Shown: one piece after another, positions 34,801 to 46,162 of the stretch
Position numbering within the stretch: the stretch's first letter is position 1
Layout of the letters: each line of letters starts with the position of its first letter
Position numbers and translations under genes: made by a program
Assembly: GCF_932526225.1 (NCBI RefSeq)
Contig: NC_064041.1
Span: forward strand, 11,638,813 to 11,702,812
Source: Nematostella vectensis
Taxonomy: Eukaryota > Cnidaria > Anthozoa > Actiniaria > Edwardsiidae
Length of the DNA stretch: 64,000 bases
Reading direction: 5' to 3'
Notes under the pieces: generated by a model
Databases searched by the model: none
Told to the model about the DNA's origin: nothing
What the model saw: only the letters and a program-made list of their open reading frames with translations

Positions 34801-37800
34801 GTGTATCTCTCCTCTATCGTATGCACTGCGCGCTGAAGTGCAAGGAATCGCTTTCTCAGAACATGACTTCTGAATGCGGCTTGAATCGTGACTGCGGCTT
34901 TCCTGAGCAAAATAAATCTCTTTCTACATATGTGCGCTTTGTACCACGACTGTATTACCACCGCTGCACTCCTCAGGGCTTGGTACTCGACAATGGCTTT
35001 CTTCACCATCAAATGGCCTCTGAAGAAGCTCTGCAAAAGAACTGTCGCAGATCTCAATCTCTCGAATTCTCCTCTTGCTATATGACCCTTGAAACACGCT
35101 TGAATCCTAACAACGGCAGCTCTCTGGACCAGGAACTTTCTTCTTGCTGTGTATCTTCTAAAGCAAGCTTGAATCCTGATTGTAGACGCTCTCAGTAGCG
35201 CCAATTCTTGTCTGCGCTCTCTTCCGTTTTTGAGCGCCAGGTAGCGGGTCTGCATTATTAAAACAGCACGTTTTTGATCAAGGAATGCACCCCTGGTCAA
35301 GTACCGCCTGACTTCTGCCTGGATTCTAATGGCCGACTCCCTTTTTCTTAGGTACTCATCTCTGCACAGCTTCATCCGAAGGAAGCTTTGAATCGTGATG
35401 GCTGCGAGGGTCTTTTTTACAAACTTCCTGTCTTGATTACCACGGTGCAGGGCTTGCATCTTCACCGTCGCGTTTCTCAGTGCCAAGAAGTCGCTCCTGG
35501 CTTTTCTAACCTTCACAGAAGCGCGGTAACCCTGTTGGATGATGGCTGCAGCTTTCTTCGCTTTACCCAGTCTCTTCCTCGCGAGGAAACCACGGATCGC
35601 ACTCTGACACGTGACGACGGCGATTTTCATCGCTTTGACACGTGACATGACAATGTAACCTCGCCAAGAGGCCTGAATCACGCGGGCAGCGCGAATCTCT
35701 CGGACCTGTCTCCTAGCCTTGTTGCCCCTGACGATCGATTGTAGCGCGATAGCTGATTGGCGGAGGCGCTGGTAGTGTGCACGTGCCTTGAGCATGGATC
35801 TGTTGGCGCGGAAGTGAGACTGGATTCGTTGAGCGGCGAGGTCACGGGTGCGCATGCGCTGGCGCACTAAATGGCCACGATATACTGACTGAAGGAGGAG
35901 AGTGGCTTTTCTGAGGGCCTGGTACCGACGTTGATGGAGTGCCCCTCGCGTTAAGGCCTATGGGTAAACAATGAATAAGTGAAGATGAGAAATCCACAAG
36001 CCACTGTAATCACATCGAATATGTATCAAGACTGTCGACTCACCTGTATCAAGACTGCCGACTTCACCAAGTCCTGCGATAACACAAAGAAAAAGTTTTA
36101 GGCTAAGACAGAAATGGGTGTTATGTGTTCGGAAGTGACGTCACGCACCTGTCGCCTTTGCAGCTGTTTCCGGAGCTTGTGTCGTCTCCAGGCCACTTGG
36201 ATGCGCCGTGCAGCTCTTTTTTCGTCACGCAAGTCCAGCAGACGCGCGCACAGATATGACGTGTATGTGATCACCACCTGTACAGGAAATGAAATCTTGT
36301 CACGCAGACATGAGCATACACATAACGCGATCACAACCTGTACAAAAAATGCATTGACAAGCAATGATACTAGAATTGCACAATGACCTGAGTTATCACA
36401 CAAGTCTAATAGAAGACACTTGCAAGAAGTATTATTAAAGCCGCATTGTCACCAGTTTACTTCCGGAGGTCCGACGGAAACCTCAACCGTTAAAAGACAA
36501 AAGAATCTATTAAAATCCGAGATATTAAACAGGCAATCCGCTCTAAATTAGCAGTCACATCCTCAAAGAGGCTTCCAATAGACACACTGCCTTCTATATT
36601 TTGAAATATTTTTCGTGTTTTCCGTAAAAAAATCATCGGAGATTCTTACGTAATCGACCGGAAGTAAACTGGTGACAATGCGGCTTTAAGTTTCTGATCG
36701 CAAATGACACAGGAGGTATATGACGTATAGTCACATGGCGATCACATGACTACAAAGGAAGGATACCAACCTTTTCATCCGGGATTGTGTTGGACATATC
36801 GGCGAACTTCGTCATCAGTGGAACCCCGCCTAATGTTTGAACCTGGGGATATTGGTTACAATGTATCAGCCAATCACAGAGCGTAATGTATAGGCCAATC
36901 AAAACTCAACAGAGCAAAACGATTGTATAGAATGGACAATGGAAATGACGCTACCTTCTCGGCAAGTAGTTTGAAGTTTTCTCTCTCGTTGGCTTTCAGT
37001 CGCTCAAGCTCATGGTTCTTTCCCGACCCTAAGAGGAAAGCAGACGTTGAATAAGCAAAAGTAAATAGTATCAATAGAAATGCAAAAAGCGTAACTGGCG
37101 AAAGGAAGAAACGGTAGTGGCAAGACAACTGATCGATCACACTACCTTTCCGCAAGGCCATTAAAAGACCAAAGACCATTAAAAAAACACCAATAGTTTA
37201 ATTTATGGAAGCCAGAAAGAGCTTGAGACGAAAATTGATGACGAGAGTTATATGAAATACTGAACATCACAGTACCCGATGGCATTTATTTATTCTTAGC
37301 CAAGTACAATGTCATCAGGTAAATCCAGTAAAAATAGGGCACCTTATAAGCAGAGCAACAACAGCAATTCGCTTTCCCCTCTTTACGACGCGCGCGTGAA
37401 ACAGAGTTCAGGTGACAAACTTCGCCATCTTCTTTACAAGTTTGTCTCGGACCAACGCACGCATTGCAAAGAGTTGTGGGAAGACATGAGGGTGAATTAA
37501 AACATGCGTACCGGGACTGTAAGACTCCGTCCAGGAATCCCGGAGGATCCCCTCGTCCTCCTCACTGTCGCTACTGTCAAGGACCCCCGGATTCCTCGTG
37601 AGTGTGGTCTCTTGGCGTATAGCGGACAGGGGGAGTAAGGCCGGGTGGTAGTGGTGCAAGAGGTAGCACAATGCGCGACCATCAGAAAATGACACCGTGA
37701 AATTATCGATCTGCAAGAAAAAACATCGTTAGATTATCGATCGTCGAACGCAAAGACCAGATACACCAGCATCTTATATCATGGAAAAATAACATTGATC

Positions 37801-40800
37801 ATCTCGCACATGGACCGCGAAGTAACACACAGGCCAATCAGATTTACGGGAAGTAACACACAGGCCGTTCAGATTTACGCAAAGTTACACACAGAACAAT
37901 CAGATTTACCCAAAGTAACACACAGACCGGTCAGATTTTCGCGAACACACAGACAAAACAGATTTACGTAAAGTTACACACAGGCCGATCAGATTTACGC
38001 AAAGTTACACATAGAACAATCAGATTTATGCAAAGTAACACACAGACCAGTCAGATTTACGCGAACACACAGACCAAACAGATTTACGTAAAGTTACACA
38101 CAGGCCGATCAAGATTTACGCAAAGTTACACACAGAACAATCAGATTTATGCAAAGTAACACACAGACCAGTCAGATTTACGCGAACACACAGACCAAAC
38201 AGATTTACGCAAAGTTACACACAGGCCGATCAGATTTACACAGTTACTCACAGAACAATCAGATTTACGCGAAGTAATACACAGACCAATCAGATTTACA
38301 CAAAGTTTCACATAGACCAATCACATTTACGCAAAGTTTCACACAGACCAATCAGATTTACGCAAATTTTCAAACAAGTCAATCAGATTTACGCAAAATT
38401 TTCAAACAAGCCAATCAGATTTACGCAAAATTTTACACAGACCAATCAGATTACCTTGAGCCCATAGCTTTTGCAGACGAGTCTACACCACTTGAGCAGC
38501 AAGCCCAGCCTCGCCGACTTAAAGTATAAGCCAGACTCGAGGGAGTCCCGCTTGTTCCTTGGCAGCCCCATTATCCGGGACACGTCACAAGCGGCCAGGC
38601 AATGCTCCAAGTCGAGGCTCTGCTCTAAAAAAGAGATCTCCTCTTTCAGCTTCTCTTCGCTTAGCAATATGTTTACCTGTGAAACAGAAAATATATGCTA
38701 CAGTTAATCGATGTTAAAATCAAACAGATTTATATCATCTCAAAATCCTTATTCGAAACAGAAATATTACTGGTCGAGATTCGGGAGCGTAGAAGTGACT
38801 CAAAAGTACTAGATCTTAGTCGTTAGTGAGTCGATACAACTCGGAAATGACTCGGTACTTGTCGAGAGCGGGTCGCAAAGCTGTCGTACCTGGAAATTGA
38901 CGATAATCATCCACAGGAGGTTGAGGGTCTTTTCCCGATGGCCGTCCACAATGTGACGTGGTGTAATGCCGCTACCTACAGAGATAAAGGGATCAGCACT
39001 CGGAGAACATTCGACATCAATCGGAAGTGAGTCGGTGATGGTCGGAAATGACTCGGGTTTTCTGTTAATAACGAAAGTTTATCCGCTCAAAGTTTAGTTG
39101 CACGACAAGTGGCCATCATACAAACAAATTCATAGTCATACCTTCGCCTTCACCAACAGGAACCCCATGATCCTTCAGGGCTTTTAGGACCACTTCGACG
39201 TTGTGGATTTTCTGAGTAGAAAGAAAAAGATATCTCGTTTATATTCGTGTTAAAGTGGTACTTATCTCAAGATGGATTTAGCATCAAATCACGACACAAC
39301 AGTTGAGTATCAGATGTCTGGTAACGATATTATCTGCATTTTGATCACGGTTTTAGGTCCCGACAACCCTTGCCATATCATGTCACAAAGCAAAGTCCTT
39401 AGTTCTGTCCTGTTCGGTATTCCTGTGGTTGGCCCTGAGGCAAGAGGGGCTGGAGGTGACCTCCAGTGACGTCACAACCCTAGCCATCCACAGGAAGACC
39501 GATCAGAATGCCTGGAGCAATGTGTGTTACCTGCAGTCGCGAGATGGCGGGAACTCGTAGAGTAGATGTGAGCCGCCAGTTGTGCGAGAGAAGTTCAACG
39601 ACACGCCTGAAACAAAAGAGACGAGTCATTAAAACGCGAGAAAATAGTCAGTTCAACAACTTGCCCGAAATACAAGTCAGCGCAAGGCATGCCTCAAACA
39701 GCAACACAGGGAATCAAACAAATACGCACAACACTACCGCAAATGATCTTAAAAACGTCGGGGGGCGTTTATTTCGATGGTTCGAGGGGAGGGCGGTCAT
39801 ATATCGGCGTTTAATAGAGGGAAGCGTTCAATACGAACTTGTAACCTTAAAGGGGGGTGCGTTCATTAGATGGGAAGCGTTCTTTAGATGGGGGGCGTTT
39901 AAAGGTTTAGATGGATGTTAAAAGCTCTACTCACGTGAGTCTCAGTCCGTCTCGCAGGTCCGTGGCAATGTTTGTCACCGCATAATCAAACTCATCGATA
40001 GCTCTCTGCAAACCAAAAGATAAAATTTAAATTTACACACTATCGAAGTAACCAACTTCATTGGTAAACGAGTCGGAGCTCTTCGAGCGTGACTCGGTGT
40101 TTGGCGTTCGTGCATGATTCGGAACCATTCGTAAGGGACTCGGCACTTCTTGTGGCCCTACCTGTTGGTGCGACACGTTGAAGCCCAGATAACTCAGGTG
40201 CTTGGTCAGGTCTCCCTCACCCTTCAGGTAATCTCTTGAGAACGTCAGCAAGAGGTCACGACTCGCCTGGAATCATGGGACGTAATCATTAGATCTAAAC
40301 CTCTAAAGCCACTAGTTAAATTATATAGCCTTTTTCAAATCAAATCATTTTTAATTAGGTAAAAACCGTTTAGTTTTAGTTCTATTCAGTGAAGCGATTG
40401 CACACACAATTTTTATAAAATATAAGAAGTTTTTTATTAGAACGTCCAGCCTGAGATTTCATCAAATTTTAAGAACATACTAAGAACATGCCAAGTCTCA
40501 GATAGCAGAAAAAATATCGCTTAGTTAGTCTAATGCTATCTAAAATACAGAGTGAAATAACATAAAAATACAAGTGTTTATAATGACAACCAAAATTACT
40601 ATTGCTATTGATCATTTGTGCAATCTCAATTTGTGCAATTCTCTATTAATTTCTCGTCAGGGAATAGCGCGCACTCATTCATACCACCGTGACCAATCAA
40701 TCCCATTGCGGTGTGAAGTCAAATGACGCGACAGTGAAAACATGAAAGCCATAGATTAGTTTAGACGGTTGATTGACAACGCGCTCTTCCCGAGCGAGAA

Positions 40801-43800
40801 GATTTTCGATTCGCCGAGATCGCGCAACAACGAATTTAGGAATAACGCTGCTATTCTCTTTCCTTTGTCCCGACACATAAGAAGATCATGACAAAATCTG
40901 TACCTTGAATTCTGCGTCCCTATTGAACAAGCATGGATCATGGTCTATGAGGCGAGTCAGCTTTGCATGGTCCAGAAACAGCACAAGTAAAAGAAACTTC
41001 TTCAGAGTAAACTTCGACAGCTGAGTGATATAGCCATCACGGTAGAGGCCAGGGACCGTGGGGTGTGCGAACGCACGTGCGATACTTGGGTTACCAAGCA
41101 ACCGGTCACTTAGGAAACGGGCAATGCCGGCAACATCGTTGTTGCTTTGGATTGGGAGTATTTCACCAAAGATGGTCTGGAAGTTTAGAAAAAGAAATGG
41201 CAATACAATTACTGTAGTCACAAGCAAACCTTGTTCTAGCGGGGACGATCACTTACGGGTCCGAAAGTTCCACAGGTAGAGTAATAAGAGAGTAGTATTA
41301 AAGAGGACCAACCAAACTGCAATTTAACGCTCCCGCCCAACAATTTGTCCTATTTAACAACCATTTCTATCGACTAATTCTAAAAAGAAACTTTGATACT
41401 TTGAATCAAATATGTCAATAAAGCATCAAACTTAGCTCATAGTTATTTTTAAATTTTGTTGCAAACAGGGCATGTATTTTTGAATGTCAACAATAACAAC
41501 AATAGAGTGGTGGATCAGAATTCTTTAAAAATAAAATACTCACCTCTAGGCCAATCCTGAGCCAAAGAGTATTGTACGACAAGATCATATTTACAACTGT
41601 TTGCTTGATACCTGATCACAAACATAAAAGAGTTTATCATAAGGCTACAGCCTTTTAGTAAAATAACATTAGAGATCTATTATCAATGCTGCATTCTGAC
41701 TGGTTGACATACTAGTAGACTAGAGTATATGTATAGCCTACATAAGTGGTGAAAAGTGCCAGATTTGAAAGATAAATAATAGCAAATGATCTCACAACAT
41801 TTTTGCTATATACAAACCTACTAATGTAAATTGTTGTAAGCCAAGAAACCATCTCTGCCAGATAATTTTAAAATGCACTTTATTGCAAAAAAAACATAGC
41901 ATACCTAGATCGGCATGTAACTTGCGGTCCGACCTGATTGCTAGCCGGCCATGTTCCACCTCACTTTCAATCTTCCTGATGACAGGAATAAGAGGCTCGG
42001 ATTGGTACAGTAGACAAGCATGCCTGCGCAGACGTTGCATGCGCCGCCTTGCCGTGTAGGTCCTAAAGGAGAGGTCTTCCTTGGTTGGGGCCAGGGGCTG
42101 GGAGGACTTTATAGATTGTGTCCCTGTTAGTGACATTGTACCACAGTCTCCTGAAAAGAAGATGAAGAAATATTGAGTTGCATTTAGGTTTTAGGCAGAT
42201 TAAAGATCAAAAAGCAGTATCTTTTTTTAAGATCTCCAAATACTTATCTGGAATTTGATAATTTTTAGACCATCATTGGGAAAAAAATGTGAAATGAAAT
42301 TCTTTTTTAAAGAACTACAGGAGCCATGATGAGAGAAACACACACAGAAGAGACAGTCAAGTAATATTATAGATTAGGTATAAACATGTTGTAAACAGCC
42401 CAGACTAACTAATTAGGGAAAAAATATGTCAGATGATCTCCTCCTTTCCTACCTTTCTTGTCTTTTTGTAACTGAACGTCGCAGTCATCTGGTGGGGTGA
42501 GGATAAAGTTTAACCATCTAGTGAAACCTAAACAATAACAAAATTGAGGATTTAAATAGTCTGGGTATACAAATAATTCCTTACACAGAAAATGAACACA
42601 TTCAACTACCTTCTTCTTGCTTGTCAATCCAGCGCTCGTCATAGTACATGTTCTTGGCAGCATATGGCATTGGGTGTTGGGGAATGCTGGTGCGTGGCGG
42701 CTTGACGAGCTTCAGACGTGTAGGCGCAACCCCTTTAGATGCAACCTTCACTTTCACTTTGTGAGTCTTCCTTCCTGAGGCAGAGCCTTTGATCAAAGTA
42801 AAAAAAATATATTAGTCACCAGGTATGTAGTGTTTTTTTTTCTTGGACTGAGGGATGTTAAGATTATTATATCCTAATCTTTTCTGTGTTAATTGCTATC
42901 TACTTTTGTGCTGAAGTTCAATTCAAGGCTTTTGCCTTGTCAATGTGTTTTGCAATATAGATAGATCAGAGAGGCAACAAAAAACTGATTTGAGTGAAGG
43001 GTGTGCTTTGTCTAGTGGTGGAAGATGTCTTGTCTTTAGTTATTGCAACAAAGGGTAATGGACATGGCACCATATAATCACCACTATCGCCCATACAATG
43101 CAGAGTGAGAACTGACCTCTAGCAGAGCTATGCTTTGGTGAATTTCGTTTCAGAGCCTTTGGCTTCTCTCTCTTTTGGGGTTGTACTGAGAATGCCACAG
43201 GTTGGAGAACAGCCTTTGTTGCCTCAGCCCTCGGCTTGACTTCACTTTGCCTCCTAGCAGGCCTTTTGGCTTCTTTTTTTGGCTCTTTTGCATTGGGAAT
43301 GTTTCTCTGGGCCCCTAGAGAATGAGACCTAGCATTCTTCTTTTTCTTGTGGTCAGATATCAACTGAGCGATAATTTCATCAGTCGTCTGAGCTTGGGTT
43401 TTTCCCTCTTCAGAGTCTTTATTCACATTCAAAGATGGGTCTGGGTGCTTGGATCTTGGATCAAGGTGCACACACACCTTCTGCGTAACACATTCACCAT
43501 CTTCAGCAGAAGGGAGGGGCTTAGATTCTTCTGCTACATCTGGGGTATCTGCATTGTCCTCTACTGGATCATCATCAATTGCAGGTTTTAATGGGATGCA
43601 GTCGGAGATGACCTTGGGAGCAACTGGCATTGTCTCACGTCTTGGTGTTCCGACCACGTATGTCTCTCTTCTCTCCTCTGAGTTTAAATCAATCTGGCGT
43701 GCTTCCTCTGGAGTTGCTGGGATGCTGCCATTTCCAAACTCTAGAGATTTCTGAATGCTAACAAGCCCAGGAGGCAAAAGGGGTGTGACAGGGTGGGGGA

Positions 43801-44820
43801 TTGGTTTAGACTCCTTTACAACTACAGAGAATGGCTGCTTGGCTTTGGTTGTGGACCACCTTGCACGGCTTTTATTGAGAGACTGACTGGACGTGAGGAC
43901 TGAAGGCTTTTTCTATACAAAAAAATAAAAAGGAAAAATGAAATATACATCTTGTATTGGAGTTTGGGTATATGATTATACAGTAAATGCTGATCGAATG
44001 GCGGTACATTCTTGAGTAGACTTTATTCTGTTGGCTAACCTAGCTATATAGAGAGCACCCAAATTAAATTACATTTGAAATAGGCTAATCACACCGCCAT
44101 TTGCTAAAGCTCAAAATAACTTAGGAAGTAATATAAGTTAACTAACAGATCGACGTGCCGTGTCTTCGAATAAACCTTTGCCGTAAAAAAACATATTCTC
44201 TAGTTTATAGCATTCTAAACCCACTAAAGTATCACCATCGTTATCCAGTTACGTACCTTTTTAGCAGTTTTCTTCACCACCTCAATGGCTGTTCCATACA
44301 CGATTGCTAGCAGTCGGTGTGTTTCTGCCCACTTGAAAACAAATAACTCTCTGCATCTTCCTCCCTCCTTTGGCTCCCAAGTTATCGGCAGCAAAACTTC
44401 TTCTTCAGGTTCAACAATTAGAACATTATTACCTCCCTCGTCTTGAATAAAACCCGCAAAGTCCAGGCTGAAACCCTTTTCCGAAGGGAGTTTTTCGATA
44501 CGGAGGGTTTGACTTTCTGAGTTCGGGTTCCAAACCACAAGTTCTTCGGTTTTTGAGTTCCCGATTCTAACGCTTCCAAATCCAACCCGAGGAGTTTGAG
44601 CAAAGTGGGTGAGGTGAAGTTTTGGAAGCTCATCTGGAGTGTTTGGTTTTCTTCTAGGTGAATTACAAGGGCTAAACCATTGACTTCGTCTAGATCTCGC
44701 AGGTGAGGAAAAGGTCTTTGCGTTTGACCTAAAATCATCCGAAAGACTCGATAAAAACGGCGCTAAGTTTTCCTTATCTGGTGAGAGCACCTGTGATTCA
44801 TCCATGTTGAGACTGGACAA
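28824..44820 (-). CDS. ASPM: Abnormal spindle protein ASPM
   Basis: Spindle-pole and microtubule-minus-end organiser. Exons: 44820-44257, 43912-43117, 42786-42610, 42527-42453, 42150-41905, 41611-41544, 41176-40904, 40266-40162, 40005-39935, 39606-39531, 39211-39142, 38975-38890, 38676-38455, 37710-37512, 37028-36955, 36842-36771, 36277-36149, 36073-36044, 35957-31740, 31612-31361, 31243-31094, 30634-30443, 30316-30124, 29723-29569, 29397-29245, 29171-28824. The sum is 8,994 nt, 2,997 aa (human about 3,480). Domains: ASH/MSP-like (about 55-165), a Lys/Ser-rich linker, CH1 (about 768-870), CH2 (about 925-1085), some 60 IQ calmodulin-binding motifs (about 1085-2735), ARM/HEAT-like region (about 2715-2885), and a tail with repeated TPYK motifs. 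A giant single IQ exon is also known in mammalian ASPM. The start could be the second Met (MDES) five codons later. Confidence 0.95.
29700..30060 (-). repeat. ~62-bp array copying the ASPM exon-24 acceptor
   Basis: On the transcribed strand, five units plus a fragment read GTATTGCAG then AGGTTGTGACTCGCCTATCTT-like sequence, matching the intron end and first 21 nt of exon 24. The real acceptor (exon start 29723) is the last unit. Four others retain a CAG or TAG acceptor at the equivalent place. Confidence 0.85.
30752..31061. mobile_element. 310-bp element with ~100-bp inverted arms
   Basis: It lies in the ASPM intron between exons 21 and 22. It begins TTACAGCGAGGACACAGAAAG and ends with the inverse CTTTCTGTGTCCTCACTGTAA. 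The arms continue through GAACAACTTT, ATTCGGCTTGA and CACCGTAAACATTTT with about 85% identity. The centre has a direct repeat GAGCGTGGGAACACCTG. No ORF is present. Confidence 0.75.
36439..36685. mobile_element. TTAA-flanked MITE, copy A
   Basis: 247 bp flanked by TTAA on both sides. Terminal inverted repeats of 28 bp or more begin AGCCGCATTGTCACCAGTTT and continue to ACTTCCGG. It lies in the ASPM intron between exons 16 and 17. TTAA target sites point to the piggyBac or Kolobok superfamilies. No transposase is present. Confidence 0.85.
37815..38454 (-). repeat. ~35-bp array seeded at the ASPM exon-13 donor
   Basis: On the transcribed strand the exon-13 donor reads AAG|GTAATCTGATTGGTCTGT. Roughly 18 following units repeat GTAAATCTGATTGGTCTGTG then TGxAACTTTGC, so each unit starts with a GTAAAT donor-like motif. 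Unit length is 33-37 bp with a higher-order block repeated at about 37930-38220. Confidence 0.88.
39755..39915. repeat. Degenerate G-rich repeat
   Basis: Several imperfect copies of GGGGGCGTTTATTxGATGG and GGGAAGCGTTC in the ASPM intron between exons 9 and 10. They produce a spurious plus-strand frame. Confidence 0.5.
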
Positions 44821-46162
44821 GTCTTTCTAGATTTTAGGTAGCATTATATTAAAAAATAAAAACCTAAAATCTCCTAAATACTGCCCTAGCCGATCAACAG
44901 TTCGGTCTGTGTTCCATACGGTGTAGTAAATACACGTTCAGTTTTTGAAAATCGTGCGTTAAGGCCATCGACCAATCACGGGGCGTATTCTAAGGCATAT
45001 TAAAAATTGTAGCCAATGAGACTACGCCGTAGAACAAGTGTTCCAGCCAAAGGGATCAACGAATTGTCAAATTAGCATAAACCACAGGATAACCAAACTT
45101 GTCTTGCCCTGAAATATTTCAAGCTGAGACGTCGTCGCTTTTTTATGAAATTTTTGTATCCATCACCGACCCATTCACTTTTCTTTTGTTTACCAAAACG
45201 CTTGCGGGCTAGAATCCATTTATATTGAAAAAGAGAGCAACAAAAACAAATGTGACCCTAGCACCAAGGACAAATGAGCTAAATCAAAACGTCACCAGAA
45301 AGGTGGCATTCGATTGGCTAATCCACCTGCATCTAAAATATTGACACCTGAAGTGGAAGTTTATTACCCCTACGTATGAGCAATAAAACTAGTATCTAAG
45401 TATCCATACCTAAAAGAAGAGTACACACAGAAAGACACAGAGACACGTAGGAACTGGATTGTTAATGTAATTTTATTGTTGTTGTTTCTCTATTAGTAAT
45501 AACATTTGTAGAGGAAATCACCTATTTGTCTATTGAAATTTTTGCTGTCTGATGGTGGTTTATTTTCATCAAAGCACAAACAATAAATAAGATATCATTT
45601 TTTTTATGAACAACAGTTATCAAGCAAATTAAATCAAAATAAATATTAAATGAAATAAAATTGGCCTTCTAGGTTATATATAAGAGTAAAAAATTGCCTC
45701 ATGCTCATAGTAACTATTAATGAAGAATCACTTTGGACACTTAACAGTGCCAATAGGGTCCCCCCCCCACCCCCAGTATAGGCTTCTATCTTAGTATCAT
45801 GCCCCCCACTCAGTATTTTGAGCCACTACAGTAATGCTTTAGTGATCTGTAGTTGTTGAATCAGATAAAATATGAAAAAAAAAATATTCCATATGATGCA
45901 ATTTGGTCATTATTTGATGTTTCTGTAAAATAACTTGACGGCTCTAATTTTTCATTTTTACTAATATTTGTTGTTGTGTCATATCTTTGTAGTCTGAATT
46001 TTTTTGGGGGGTCAAACCTTTTTTAGAATAAATTGAGAATATTTCTAAAGGTCTTCCCTTGCAAGTAGTCTTTTTAGGAAGGGATAGTAGATCAATTGAA
46101 AGATCTGTTATGTCCATTTAAATCTCACAAATTAGTGCAATCAATAAAGAGGGGCTATTTGT
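44821..46162. other. ASPM upstream region and aminotransferase 3' flank
   Basis: No coding region. CCAAT boxes occur within 200 bp of the ASPM start (GACCAATCAC near 44970 and AGCCAATGAG near 45012), and a TTTGAA motif near 44945 would suit a cell-cycle promoter. The last point is inference only. The remainder, to 46162, is AT-rich and likely includes the aminotransferase 3' UTR on the minus strand. Confidence 0.4.

Noticed and set aside
32634-35645. Several plus-strand ORFs of 60-125 aa
   Set aside because: They are shadows of the large ASPM IQ exon on the opposite strand.
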